DNA of 64,000 bases from Bdellovibrio sp047344985 (GCF_047344985.1 NZ_CP178861.1:620001-684000), one strand, 5' to 3'. Counted from the first letter of the stretch, positions 1 to 8,770 are shown. Notes: a model not told the origin generated them from the letters alone. Numbers and translations: made by a program.

Positions 1-1
1 A

Positions 2-367
2 ATCTCTTCAGAAGAAATTCAAAAAGACCGTGTGGCGGCTATTGAAAAAGCGCAGGCTCTTTTTCAGTGCGTGGTTTTGTTGAAAGGTCATGGCACTTTG
101 ATCGCTAATCAAAAAAGAATTTATAAAATCGCCTCGGGAAATTCAGCTCTGGCAAAAGCAGGAACCGGGGATGTTTTGGCGGGGGTCATCACGGCTTTAA
201 GGGCTCAAGGCTTATCCCCAACGCGGGCCGCTCTTTTGGGAGCCTATGTGCACGGCGCGACGGCCAATCTGTGGAAAGCAAATAAACGCGATCTCCTGTC
301 GATGACGGCCTCGGATGTCCTGGATTATCTCCCTAAGGTGCTCTTTATTCTTCGACGCGGGGCTTGA
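2..367 (+). CDS. nnrD: ADP/ATP-dependent NAD(P)H-hydrate dehydratase, C-terminal part
   Basis: The gene enters from outside the window; the frame is open from base 2 and stops at 365-367. Visible near the middle is GNSALAKAGTGDVLAG, the ribokinase-like nucleotide-binding and catalytic loop of the YjeF C-terminal domain. In that family the Asp of AGTGD acts in ATP- or ADP-driven dehydration of damaged NADH/NADPH hydrate. The alanine-rich tail (ALLGAYVHGATAN) also fits the family. Only about 120 residues are present, so I cannot tell whether the epimerase domain is fused in front. The domain call is confident; the choice of ADP or ATP as cosubstrate cannot be made from this fragment. Confidence 0.85.
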   Translation: MSSEEIQKDRVAAIEKAQALFQCVVLLKGHGTLIANQKRIYKIASGNSALAKAGTGDVLAGVITALRAQGLSPTRAALLGAYVHGATANLWKANKRDLLSMTASDVLDYLPKVLFILRRGA

Positions 368-456
368 AAAAACTACTAAGTAGGCCTACTGACCCAACCT
401 TGACTTTCTTTTTTGTAAGGGGACAGGTACAAACTCCCGAAACCAGGGAGATATTC

Positions 457-1407
457 ATGAAGCTTTTGATCGCGGCTCTTGTATGTGTGACTTCTTCAGC
501 CTACGCACAGACATCTTCAACCACTCTTTCCACAACAACATCAACAACGTCGGATGTAGCAACTCAACAATCGACAACGACGGTGGGTGATGTTCTTAAA
601 AATAAAAAGTTCGAAGAGGATAAAGAAATCACAGATTCAAAATTGAAAGCGGATTCCGGTTCTCTTTCTCGTTACTCTTTGAAATTCTCTCTTTCTTACT
701 TCGGTCCTCCGGTAGGCGATCTTTCTAACGAAATGCAACCAAACCCAGATGGTTCTGTTGGAACTTATGAGACGGCTTTGGGTGGTTCGATCGGTTTCCG
801 TTACCGTTTCGATGCAAAAAGTGCGTTGTCTTTGGGAACAGGCGTGAATGCCGTAACACCGATTCAAGGTGTGAAACGTTATGACGTAAAAAATCCGTTT
901 CTTTCTTACGATCGCAATGCTCGCCTTGGTAACGTGCAAATGCGCAACAGCTTCGGTGTGACAGCAGTTACAAATCCAGCTTATCGCGATATCGGTGAGT
1001 ACGCGGGTCTGAACTACGACAACTCTTTGGTTTACAACATCGGCGCTTCTGGTTTTGCAGTCGGTTTGGATTCTTCATTGAGCTACTACTTGTTTGAGCG
1101 CGGTATTAAGCCAAAAAGCAGAAAAGAAGCGGCAGCAGGTCGTTATAGCTTGGGTTTCTACCCACAAGTGAAATACAACTTCACCGACAAGTTCAATGCT
1201 TACACGTCACTAGCTATCAACTTCAACAATCCACGTGGCACTGAAGATCACACCGTTTTGTGGAACAGAACTTTAAGCCAACGCCTGGGCTTTGGATACG
1301 CTTTCAGCCGCGATATTTACTTCGCACCTTACTTCAATTTCTATCCGAAGAGCTTCACCGCAGATTCAACAACTGTGAATCTTTCTACGACGTTCTCGAT
1401 CTTGTAG
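457..1407 (+). CDS. Predicted outer-membrane beta-barrel protein, function unknown
   Basis: The start is taken at the ATG at 457 because it has an AGGGAG ribosome-binding site and opens a classic signal peptide (MKLLIAALVCVTSSAYA). The frame is open further upstream without signal features. After cleavage come about 30 Thr/Ser-rich residues, then alternating aromatic/polar stretches with many Tyr, Phe and Asn, typical of barrel strands, and an end in TFSIL. About 316 residues. It could be a porin or a transporter-like barrel; nothing identifies a substrate. A hairpin terminator follows directly. Confidence 0.6.
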   Translation: MKLLIAALVCVTSSAYAQTSSTTLSTTTSTTSDVATQQSTTTVGDVLKNKKFEEDKEITDSKLKADSGSLSRYSLKFSLSYFGPPVGDLSNEMQPNPDGSVGTYETALGGSIGFRYRFDAKSALSLGTGVNAVTPIQGVKRYDVKNPFLSYDRNARLGNVQMRNSFGVTAVTNPAYRDIGEYAGLNYDNSLVYNIGASGFAVGLDSSLSYYLFERGIKPKSRKEAAAGRYSLGFYPQVKYNFTDKFNAYTSLAINFNNPRGTEDHTVLWNRTLSQRLGFGYAFSRDIYFAPYFNFYPKSFTADSTTVNLSTTFSIL

Positions 1408-1423
1408 AGCGTGTACTACAGTG

Positions 1424-1461
1424 GTCCCAAATTTTAGGCAGCAGTGTTTAAGATTTGGGAC
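1424..1461. terminator. Bidirectional hairpin between convergent genes
   Basis: GTCCCAAATTTT at 1424-1435 pairs with AAGATTTGGGAC at 1450-1461 (one G-U pair), with a 14-nt loop. It sits between two convergent genes, so it can end both transcripts. The T-tract is short (GTTT), so efficiency is uncertain. Confidence 0.55.
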
Positions 1462-1490
1462 GTTTCAACTCGGCTATTTCTTCTAAAGAT

Positions 1491-3233
1491 CTACAATAAC
1501 AATTGAATCAAAGCCGCCAACCAAACGTTGGCCATCTTGGCGTATCCTTGAGTATTAGGATGGGCTTGATCGGCGCAGAAATCCTGCGAGTTCACCGCGT
1601 TCGACAAGGCACTGTTCATATCCACAACATAAACAGCCCGTCCCAGCGCTTGCTTTTGTGCGACGACAAGACCAATTGAATTATTATAGTCGGCCACGTA
1701 GGCGTTGTACTGCTGATAGACGGGCATCGGGACAATCTTCGCCACCACAATTTTAGCTTGAGGTGCATCGGCGTGAAGTTGATCTAACAGTGAACTTAAG
1801 CGTCCAGGAGTGTTTTGTAAATCGTAGTTCTGGAAAAAATCATTCGTTCCGATATGCAGAAGGATCACGTCGGGTTGAGTGGTGCGCACCCATCCGTATT
1901 GCTGAACGCCGGCCAAGATGTCACTGATCTTCCATCCTGAATGTCCTTCATGGGACTTTTGAAGAAGATCTGACGGCCCTGCTGATCCGCTACCCACAAA
2001 ATTGAATTTGAAACCACGATTGGTGAGGTGGTGATAAAGAAAATATCTGTACCCACCATTTGCACCCAACCTTGTAGCTTCGCTGGTATCTTCGTAACCA
2101 AGAGTGATGGAGTCACCTAGTGCCATAATTTTGTGAATGCGCCCTAACTGAGTCGTGCCGGTCACTACTGCGGATGAAGGATTAAGAATCACTCCGAAGA
2201 TTGTGTCTGCGGAGTGATCCAATCCGGCCTTGGCTTGACCAGAGTTCACACTTTGATTCACGGTCGCTGCCAAGTGAATTCTGTGTATACCCGCAGGCAA
2301 ATTGAGCGAAGCTGCGGGATAAAGAGCGATGTGGGTTTCGCCGCCCGAGACGGGCCATGCTCCGAATGAAGCACTTTGATAAGTTCCATTGAAACCGATG
2401 ACGGAAGACGCAGTTTCATACTGACTGCCACAACGGTTTGTCGTGGTAGGCAGAGAGGCTTCCATTTGACCGTACACGAGGGCATTCTTCGTTTCTGTCG
2501 TCGTGATATTAGCGGCGACGACATCTTGAGCGGTTGTTGTCAGAGCAAAAGGCGTTTCAACGCCGAACTTGGATCGCACATCACGAAAGTAACTTGCCGT
2601 GATAAGACTCGACCCTGGACAGTCAGGATCTTCCACCCATACTTCAAGTTGAGCTCCGGGTTGAATAATCAATGAGCCATGAGTGCAATTCAAGCTTGTA
2701 TATTGATGAACCTGCATGCGCACGGTTTTGGAGTTCGCATTAAGCAGTCCATAAGAAAGAATTTGCTGTGACTGCAATGACTGCCCAGGACAAATCGTTT
2801 GTCCTGCGCCTCCTCCGATTCGCTGTGAAAACGATGTATCTCCCGTTGAGCCAAAACCCGCCCACGAATGCACACCCAATAAAGGATCACCCGCAGAAGC
2901 AAAGTTGAAGATATTAAATGTAGCTCTGGCAAAGGCACGTCCGTTGGTGGGAACCTGCACATCGAAAAGGACTACGTCATTGCTGCCGTTAGAGCATTGA
3001 AGCGGAATAGCGTTGGTCTGTGTATAGATAAATTTTTTAAGTGGGTTGCAAGTTTTATTATTTGTTGGAGGAACCTGGGAAAGATCATCGGAGTTTCCAG
3101 AATCTCCTGAGGCATCATCCTTGGGAGATAGGGTCTTCACTTCCAAGGGCTGTAGACCACCGCAGTTCTGGAATGATAGAATTACAAGGAAAATGAAAAT
3201 AAACGCGACTGAGCGTCTGAAATACCTCAACAT
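1491..3233 (-). CDS. Lipoprotein with C-terminal SGNH/GDSL hydrolase domain
   Basis: The start at 3233 (ATG) is preferred over the GTG at 3263 because GGAGG lies just before it and the protein then opens with a lipoprotein signal ending in the lipobox-like SFQNC. Residues about 30-350 form a low-complexity linker plus a beta-rich region with Cys pairs, possibly carbohydrate- or surface-binding. The C-terminal third is an SGNH esterase domain: block I ALGDSIT with Ser375, block III HIGTND with Asn464, block V DQAHP with Asp555 and His558. Such enzymes remove acyl groups from lipids, polysaccharides or peptidoglycan. An envelope-anchored deacetylase or esterase is the inference; the substrate is unknown. 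Confidence 0.8.
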   Translation of the reverse strand: MLRYFRRSVAFIFIFLVILSFQNCGGLQPLEVKTLSPKDDASGDSGNSDDLSQVPPTNNKTCNPLKKFIYTQTNAIPLQCSNGSNDVVLFDVQVPTNGRAFARATFNIFNFASAGDPLLGVHSWAGFGSTGDTSFSQRIGGGAGQTICPGQSLQSQQILSYGLLNANSKTVRMQVHQYTSLNCTHGSLIIQPGAQLEVWVEDPDCPGSSLITASYFRDVRSKFGVETPFALTTTAQDVVAANITTTETKNALVYGQMEASLPTTTNRCGSQYETASSVIGFNGTYQSASFGAWPVSGGETHIALYPAASLNLPAGIHRIHLAATVNQSVNSGQAKAGLDHSADTIFGVILNPSSAVVTGTTQLGRIHKIMALGDSITLGYEDTSEATRLGANGGYRYFLYHHLTNRGFKFNFVGSGSAGPSDLLQKSHEGHSGWKISDILAGVQQYGWVRTTQPDVILLHIGTNDFFQNYDLQNTPGRLSSLLDQLHADAPQAKIVVAKIVPMPVYQQYNAYVADYNNSIGLVVAQKQALGRAVYVVDMNSALSNAVNSQDFCADQAHPNTQGYAKMANVWLAALIQLLL

Positions 3234-3378
3234 CCCCTCCGCCAGAATACGGTGTCTTAACACTTTTCGGAGATATTTAAGGCGAGCTAAAGAGGTGTGG
3301 TGGTGCGCTTCGTGCGCACCCGTTAAATTTCATTTGGATGCGCAGATTCTTGCTTATGATCTCTATGTGAACAGACGT

Positions 3379-5085
3379 CTACTCGCAAGAGTTCACAGCC
3401 TTTGGATTTTCCACTTGAACCGCCGTTTTGCAGCTCTCCGGCAAGCTTTCCTTGCGCATCAAAGCGACTTGGATCGCACGATAAAGAGTGGCGGAGTGCA
3501 CGTCTGTAGGATCCTGGTTTTTAAGGCTTGGCAGGGCGTCGGTCGAAGCAAGAAGACAACCAAAGTTCCCTTGTTTTTTGCCTAGTGTATTTTGCAAACC
3601 TACGCTGACTTTCGAAGCGATGACGTCCGCGAAGTCTTCTTCAATATATTTTGTCGTACCTTGCTTATCAGCCAGACATGCTTTTTGTGATCCATAAGCA
3701 TTGCTGTATTTAGAAATCAAATGTCCGAATTCATGAGCAAGAATGGAAGCTCCATAAGTGGGCGCTTTAACGGAGATCCAACTCACTTTAATACCTTTAT
3801 CAAGAGTGTTGGTTGCATCGGAAATACCAAGATCTACGATTTCGTCACAGGTCTTATCATCCGCAGTGTAGATCAATGAAAAGATCGTTCCCAAAACCAT
3901 CAGAGATGGACTGTCCAACTTTTTAAAGTTCTCTTGTTCTTGACGAGCATCTTCTGCACTGTCCTTAACCGCTTTCGACCAACGAGCAGCGATCGCTTTC
4001 GCATCTTGAGGCATGTACAGCGGAGCTTTTTGCACGACTTGGTAAGCTGGATCTTGCTGACTTAGAACTTGCAATACCTGAGCGCGCACTTTTTCTGACG
4101 TTTCTTTAAAGGCACCGATCTCGCTAGTTTGCGGATAAAGATTGATAGCTCTATAGAAATTTTTTTCGCAGACGCCAGAAAGATCTTTGGATTTTTCAAC
4201 GCGAGCTAAAAGAGTGTCGCGAATTTTTGATTGAAAGAAGATCGTTTTGATACTTTCCTGACTTAATGGAAGAGAATCCGCTAAGGCCGTGTCTCTAATA
4301 ACCAAAAGATCAAGCATACGAAGAGCCAAAGCGTTATTGATCATGCGTGAGAGATCATCGTTATCGACTCCTTCGCCATTTTGAATTCGAGTCAATGACG
4401 CCTTCTCAAGATCAATAATACGGGCCTTCATGACATCATTGATCTTGTTTTCCAGATCCAAAACTTTTTGAACTTCAAGAGCCGCCGCCTGAAGCGTGGA
4501 AACACCAGGATAAAGTGTATCGAAATACCCTTGAGGACCTTTCACACGACTTAACGAATAAGCCTTCATAAAGTCGTAAGAAGAAATTTTGTTGCGGAAA
4601 TTTTCATGGATCTGAGTGTTGAGGTGATTGGAAGTGACTACCAAAAGCATGGCCTTAACCATGCGTTGTTGAGCTTCTGAAAGATTTGCGTTTTTAAACT
4701 CACCTTCGTGCTGAGATAAAAGATCCGCAAAAAGTTGAGTAGAAGCTTTCTTTTTTTCGATCATTTGCAAAGTAGGCCCAGAAATATAATCAGCGTAGTA
4801 TTTCTTTTGTTCTTCCGTGGCTGTTGTCGCCAGTTGAATCATTGTGGGATACGAAAGCTCGCTATTTGCAACACAAAGATCGGCATAGCAAAGCTGGTTT
4901 GGCGAATAAGAGGCACGGCGGGCTTGTTCCTCAGGTGACAAAGGCTTCCCTGGCGACGGAGCCGTCTGCTGCACCTTCTTAGGAGCCTGCACAGAGCTTT
5001 TATCGGAGCTGTCCGTCTTACAGGCAACAAGGCTCAAAACCGAAGCACAAATTCCAAGTGTCATAACCGCGCGAGACCATCTCAT
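3379..5085 (-). CDS. Lipoprotein with HExxH zinc metalloprotease motif
   Basis: GGAGGT precedes the ATG at 5085 with six-base spacing. The N-terminus is a lipoprotein signal (SVLSLVAC). Residues 40-430 are mostly helical with no family I recognise. The catalytic signature HEFGH is at residues 451-455, and EEDFAD follows at 482-487, an arrangement like gluzincins in which a downstream Glu is the third zinc ligand and an Asp follows. The Cys pair flanking the site may form a disulfide. It is therefore probably an envelope-attached peptidase. No neighbouring gene indicates a target. Divergent from the repeat protein that starts at 5320. Confidence 0.7.
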   Translation of the reverse strand: MRWSRAVMTLGICASVLSLVACKTDSSDKSSVQAPKKVQQTAPSPGKPLSPEEQARRASYSPNQLCYADLCVANSELSYPTMIQLATTATEEQKKYYADYISGPTLQMIEKKKASTQLFADLLSQHEGEFKNANLSEAQQRMVKAMLLVVTSNHLNTQIHENFRNKISSYDFMKAYSLSRVKGPQGYFDTLYPGVSTLQAAALEVQKVLDLENKINDVMKARIIDLEKASLTRIQNGEGVDNDDLSRMINNALALRMLDLLVIRDTALADSLPLSQESIKTIFFQSKIRDTLLARVEKSKDLSGVCEKNFYRAINLYPQTSEIGAFKETSEKVRAQVLQVLSQQDPAYQVVQKAPLYMPQDAKAIAARWSKAVKDSAEDARQEQENFKKLDSPSLMVLGTIFSLIYTADDKTCDEIVDLGISDATNTLDKGIKVSWISVKAPTYGASILAHEFGHLISKYSNAYGSQKACLADKQGTTKYIEEDFADVIASKVSVGLQNTLGKKQGNFGCLLASTDALPSLKNQDPTDVHSATLYRAIQVALMRKESLPESCKTAVQVENPKAVNSCE

Positions 5086-5319
5086 TTTGAGACCTCCGAT
5101 AAAAGTTCAACAGGCGCTCATCTTTTAGTCGATGAGCTGCAATGGAGCGATCGCTGAGGATCAGTTCCTCTGTTGATTTGATAAAAAGCAAAGCGCACAC
5201 CAAGGGAATTAACGAAATCGTTTATTTTGCGGCTGAGCGGCTTGGTTTGCGAGGAGGGCCTCATTCGAAATAAATCCTTCTGCACGGGTTCCCATAACAA
5301 CAATCCTTAGGAGGGATTT

Positions 5320-5766
5320 ATGAAAACAGTAGCTCTGGTTTTGGCTTTATTGGGTGTCGCAGGGGTGGCTTCGGCGGCTTGTAAAGAAGGGCGCAGAAGT
5401 ATCATCACCGTTCGTGATAGCAATGATCATTCACGCACCGAAGTTCGTACCTGCGTAAATGGTTCGTACATGACTCCTGAAGAAAGAGCGAAGTACATCC
5501 ACAATCCGCGCACGACCTGTGTGGAAGGATCAAAAGGTTGGGTGACGTTGTATGACGATAACGATCATTCTTATACTGAAATGCGTATTTGTAGAAACGG
5601 CTCTTACATGACGGATGAAGAAAGAGCCGCCTATGTTCGTGTTCCAAAGAATCGTTGTAAAGAAGGGTCTCGCCGTATAGAGGCTGTTCATGACACTGTA
5701 AATGATCACACAGTGAACGTTTCTAAAGTTTGCCGCAACGGCAAATGGGTGGATGCGGGAAATTAA
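5320..5766 (+). CDS. Secreted protein with three C-x-EG/NDH/CxNG repeats
   Basis: Strong GGAGG ribosome-binding site before the ATG and a clean signal peptide (LLGVAGVASAA). The mature part is three tandem units of about 40 residues. Each opens with CKEG or CVEG, has a central D-x-NDH, and closes with C-x-NG; units one and two also share the spacer SYMT-x-EERA. Each unit has two Cys, suggesting one disulfide per repeat. The same unit occurs once in the small protein at 6773-7048. I do not recognise a named family. It is probably exported to the periplasm or surface; the conserved acidic/His NDH core could bind metal or ligand, but that is speculation. Confidence 0.75.
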   Translation: MKTVALVLALLGVAGVASAACKEGRRSIITVRDSNDHSRTEVRTCVNGSYMTPEERAKYIHNPRTTCVEGSKGWVTLYDDNDHSYTEMRICRNGSYMTDEERAAYVRVPKNRCKEGSRRIEAVHDTVNDHTVNVSKVCRNGKWVDAGN

Positions 5767-5785
5767 TTCTCGAAATCTCCACCAT

Positions 5786-5826
5786 GCGAGAAGGTTCTTG
5801 TGGCGGACCTTCTCGCTTCTTTATTT
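5786..5826 (+). terminator. Rho-independent terminator after the triple-repeat gene
   Basis: GCGAGAAGGT (5786-5795) pairs perfectly with ACCTTCTCGC (5807-5816), with an 11-nt loop and then a T-rich tail TTCTTTATTT. Confidence 0.8.
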
Positions 5827-5884
5827 CCTCTTCATTACGTCCTTTAAATTTGTATTCGTAAAGTTCTCTCATTAGAAAAACCGC

Positions 5885-6250
5885 ATGTCACAGACAACGA
5901 CGGATCTAAGACTTGAGCGCAGTGAAATCTTAATGTCACGAGTTCGTGAAGTCTGTTTGCTTATGGGAATTCGTCAAAAAGATCTTGCCCAGAGTCTGCA
6001 GCTGAAGCCAAGTCAGATGAATTTATATTTTAACGGTAAAGTAGAAATGAGAGTCGAACGTCTGCTCCCGCTGCTTGAAATTCTCGGCGTCGATGTTGAG
6101 CGCCAGCTTGAAGAAAAAATCAAAGAACTGGGAGGAGAACTTCGATCTTTTCAGGAAACCGAAAACAAAGTGCTCGCGAAAATAGGACGCTTGGATGACT
6201 ACAAAAGACAGTCTTTACTCAGAATCATCCATATTCTGGGATCAAAATAA
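5885..6250 (+). CDS. XRE-type helix-turn-helix DNA-binding protein
   Basis: Residues about 18-75 form an HTH: VREVCLLMGIRQKDLAQSLQ then LKPSQMNLYFNGKVEMRVERL, the usual recognition-helix region of Cro/CI-type repressors. The C-terminal half is a charged helical segment that may dimerise. No good Shine-Dalgarno precedes the ATG at 5885; the ATG at 5932 is an alternative start. The 3' end overlaps the next gene by 56 nt, so the two are probably translated together. The pair looks like the two halves of a TIGR02147-type regulator carried on separate cistrons. Confidence 0.7.
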   Translation: MSQTTTDLRLERSEILMSRVREVCLLMGIRQKDLAQSLQLKPSQMNLYFNGKVEMRVERLLPLLEILGVDVERQLEEKIKELGGELRSFQETENKVLAKIGRLDDYKRQSLLRIIHILGSK

Positions 6251-6776
6251 AACGGCGACCACTGACAGAGATCTCAGTGCCGAAGACTTTCTGGAGAAAG
6301 TAAAGGCCGACATTCGCCAAAATTATCAATTTGCTCTTTTTAGCATTCTGCCAGGATTGGCTTCTGATCCGAATACTTTAAAAAAGCTTTCAAAAAAGTT
6401 GGGAATTGATCCGGTGACCGCTAATGATTTTTCGTATCGTCTTTTGCGTGCGGGATTATGGACCGTAACCGAAGATCGCATTGAAACAAATTTTGAATTT
6501 TTAAACCTGGGTGATATTTCCGTGAAAGACTATCTGGCGATGACAGTGAGTATTATCTCTCATCTTTCAGATTCAAAGTCTTATGAATATGACACCTTGT
6601 CCGTGGTGACCAACAGAGGACTGATTCGCAATTTTATTGTGAAGGTCAATCAGTCTTTAAAAGAGCTTCATGAAAAATCTCACGAGGCGGGCGTCGTCAA
6701 AGACTGTCTTTTTTCATGGAGCCACACAGGTGTCATCGAACTTGAACACAATTCTCAAAAGGACAATGAACAATGA
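6195..6776 (+). CDS. TIGR02147/DUF4423-like regulator, lacking its own N-terminal HTH
   Basis: AGGA at 6184-6187 lies seven bases before this ATG, inside the preceding gene. Residues about 30-90 resemble the middle winged-helix part of TIGR02147 proteins (DPNTLKKLSKKLGIDP, then RLLRAGLW), followed by the conserved stretch on the way to an R-x-F-I-x-K-V-N-Q motif. In that family a single chain carries HTH, this domain and a C-terminal tail. Here the HTH is the overlapping upstream gene. The gene ends in ATGA, overlapping the start of the secreted repeat protein, which implies one operon. Role inferred: regulator of this locus. Confidence 0.6.
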   Translation: MTTKDSLYSESSIFWDQNKTATTDRDLSAEDFLEKVKADIRQNYQFALFSILPGLASDPNTLKKLSKKLGIDPVTANDFSYRLLRAGLWTVTEDRIETNFEFLNLGDISVKDYLAMTVSIISHLSDSKSYEYDTLSVVTNRGLIRNFIVKVNQSLKELHEKSHEAGVVKDCLFSWSHTGVIELEHNSQKDNEQ

Positions 6777-7048
6777 AGCTGTTGATTTTATTTCTTATAC
6801 TTATTTCCCTAAACACTTACGCACAAAGTGTGGGAGGCGGAGGCTCTGGTGGCGGCGGTCTTCGTGGAGATCGCAATGCCGAATATATTTACAATCCCCA
6901 CATCCGCTGCAAGGAAGGTCGTCGTGAAATATGGACGATGGAAGATCCGAGTGGCGATAGATCTAGAGCTGTCACGGTTGTTTGTAAGAACGGGAAGTGG
7001 ATTCCATTTAAGCCGAAGCCGATAAAAATTCGCTGGCCCTGGTGGTGA
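6773..7048 (+). CDS. Small secreted protein with one C-x-EG repeat
   Basis: The start overlaps the previous stop by 4 nt (ATGA). Signal peptide MKLLILFLILISLNTYA, then a Gly-rich linker, then one copy of the repeat unit seen three times at 5320-5766 (CKEGRREIWTMED through VVCKNGKWIP), ending in a proline/tryptophan-rich tail. The shared unit and close spacing argue for a local gene family made by duplication. Export seems clear; function is unknown. Confidence 0.75.
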   Translation: MKLLILFLILISLNTYAQSVGGGGSGGGGLRGDRNAEYIYNPHIRCKEGRREIWTMEDPSGDRSRAVTVVCKNGKWIPFKPKPIKIRWPWW

Positions 7049-7064
7049 GCGTTTTCAAAAAAGA

Positions 7065-7096
7065 AAAAACCAGAATCCCTTGTGATTCTGGTTTTT
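7065..7096. terminator. Bidirectional rho-independent terminator
   Basis: Perfect 13-bp stem: AAAAACCAGAATC at 7065-7077 with GATTCTGGTTTTT at 7084-7096, six-base loop. It has A-tract and T-tract on both sides, so it can serve the + operon ending at 7048 and a - strand gene ending at 7129. Confidence 0.85.
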
Positions 7097-7128
7097 ATTA
7101 ATCACCAATATTTAAATTGATATCTGGG

Positions 7129-7218
7129 TTATGGTGGCCCCGTCTCCCTGTGTAGATCCAATTCACGAATCTCCGTTGATAAAACAAGTTCGTGACGTAC
7201 TACTTTTGAATTCGCCAT
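7129..7218 (-). CDS. Possible 29-residue protein
   Basis: An ATG at 7218 is preceded by AAAGGAG (7225-7231) with ideal six-base spacing. The frame runs 29 codons to a TAA at 7129: MANSKVVRHELVL then STEIRELDLHRETGPP. It is soluble and charged, with no signal peptide. The bidirectional terminator at 7065-7096 is placed correctly for its transcript. No homologue is recognised. The start signal is as good as those of the clear genes around it, but a short open frame can arise by chance. Confidence 0.4.
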   Translation of the reverse strand: MANSKVVRHELVLSTEIRELDLHRETGPP

Positions 7219-7697
7219 TCAAGGCTCCTTTCATTCAAGGTAGTAAGCTTATCGGCTGGACCTTGGGATAGTTGAGGGTGTTTTTGCAAATATTTCGAAA
7301 AAAGTGGCGTCGTCCAAGATTGGAACGAGCGCAGTCAAATTACATTCACAGCTTTTTGTTCCCTCTTAGAGGAGCCATAAATTGTTCTTCTACCTGTGAC
7401 ATCTTTCTATCTTACCGAAATAACTTTGCTCTTCTTTAAATGCTTAAAAAATGACATTTGGTGTTGAGACAAAATAGGTCTCTGCTTTTGAGACATTCAG
7501 GAACAATTGTTGTCACAGTTCCCCGCGAGGCCAAGCCTGGCGCGGGAAAAAAGCGAAGTGATCTTGGGAGTTTGAATTTTTTCCCCGCTCGCGCCGAGAC
7601 CTTTTGGCATCTTCCTTGGAATAACCCCAATCGCTGCCGCATTCACAATAAAGGGGAAAGAGTGCGGTAACAATTAACCAATACAAGGGGGAAAATC
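7219..7697 (+). other. Intergenic region with structured leader before the porin-like gene
   Basis: No convincing gene. GGCGCGGGAAAAAA (7539-7552) can pair with TTTTTTCCCCGCTCGCGCC (7577-7595) with a bulge, and CCCGCGAGGC (7522-7531) can pair in competition with GCCTGGCGCGGG (7535-7546). These alternative stems lie 100-180 nt upstream of the ATG at 7698 and may form a regulatory 5' leader. No known riboswitch consensus is recognised. Confidence 0.35.
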
Positions 7698-8705
7698 ATG
7701 AAAGTACAATTAACCACAGCCGTTCTAGCAGCATTGTTTTGCGCACAAACAGTGAGAGCAGAGGGCGCACCTTGGCTTAAAGTGGATGGCCAAGCAAATT
7801 TCGACGTTACTGGTAGCTCTTCAGAAGATTATGAAAGAACTCTTCGCGTGCAAGACGCGGAAATCAAGTTCGAACTCTTGGTTCGTGAAGGTATCAAGCT
7901 TGTTGTAAAAACAGAGCTTGAGCAAAAATTAAACAAAGCCACGATGGATGATAAATTTGATATCGGCAAATTCTTAGAAGAAGCCTATATCCAAATCGAG
8001 ACAGACAAGATTTCAGGTCTGCCTCGCGCGATCATCACGGCCGGTAAACACCAAATGGCATTTGGTCAAAACTACCATGAATTGCCAATGTTCAAAGATT
8101 CTCTTTTATACAATCTTTCTAAGCAAGACGAAGTGATCGGCTTCACGGTCGAGCTTCCAATGAACTTCTTTAAGATCGTAGACTCTGTGGCGATCTCTAT
8201 GTTTGAAGCCGGTGCCGGAGATCTTAAGATCTCTGACGAAAAAGGAGCTTCCATCCGTCTTAGCAAAGAATTGACAAGCCAGCTATCTGCACAAATTTCT
8301 GGAATGATGAAAGAAAACCAAGGCACTGACGTGAAAGAAAAACGCGGCAGCATTGGTTTCGTTTTCAAATCTCAAGATGGCTCTTGGAAAGTGTGGGCTG
8401 AGGGACTCGTGATCGTTGATAATCCAGTTTACACAGACACGACTGTAGGTGGACAAATCGGTGGATCTTACAAAGTAGGTCCGGGTGCTATCGTGGTTGA
8501 ATATCAATATCTTGATAAACAAGCTCACGAAGTGGCTGTCGCTTACAACCTTCCTGTCGGAAGATGGTTGGTGTTAAGCCCAGAGATCCGTCACCGCATG
8601 GATCGCACTGGCTCTGGCACTGACGACACTGTTGTGGGAATCCGTGCACGTCTTCAAGCTCATCAGGAAGTTCGTCACAATTTGCTCACTGGTAAGAAGA
8701 ATTAA
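7698..8705 (+). CDS. Porin-like outer-membrane protein
   Basis: GGGGGA precedes the ATG; the signal peptide is MKVQLTTAVLAALFCAQTVRA. The mature protein has regular short beta strands of alternating residues: a phosphate-selective-porin-like start (VDGQANFDVTGSSSEDY, then an RVQDAEIKFE strand), a central AGKHQMAFGQNY, and late strands such as AIVVEYQYL. About 335 residues, in the size range of 16- to 18-strand porins. General diffusion channel is the inference; substrate unknown. A hairpin terminator follows. Confidence 0.65.
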   Translation: MKVQLTTAVLAALFCAQTVRAEGAPWLKVDGQANFDVTGSSSEDYERTLRVQDAEIKFELLVREGIKLVVKTELEQKLNKATMDDKFDIGKFLEEAYIQIETDKISGLPRAIITAGKHQMAFGQNYHELPMFKDSLLYNLSKQDEVIGFTVELPMNFFKIVDSVAISMFEAGAGDLKISDEKGASIRLSKELTSQLSAQISGMMKENQGTDVKEKRGSIGFVFKSQDGSWKVWAEGLVIVDNPVYTDTTVGGQIGGSYKVGPGAIVVEYQYLDKQAHEVAVAYNLPVGRWLVLSPEIRHRMDRTGSGTDDTVVGIRARLQAHQEVRHNLLTGKKN

Positions 8706-8720
8706 TTTTGTTTGATCTCG

Positions 8721-8757
8721 GGGCGCTTTTCGGAGGGGGAAGCGCCCTTCTTATTTT
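8721..8757 (+). terminator. Rho-independent terminator after the porin-like gene
   Basis: GGGCGCTT (8721-8728) pairs with AAGCGCCC (8740-8747), followed by TTCTTATTTT. Confidence 0.8.
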
Positions 8758-8770
8758 GAGGGGAAATTTT

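Noticed and set aside
637..939. Minus-strand open frame inside the outer-membrane protein gene
   Set aside because: No ribosome site, no family, and composition follows the opposite strand gene.
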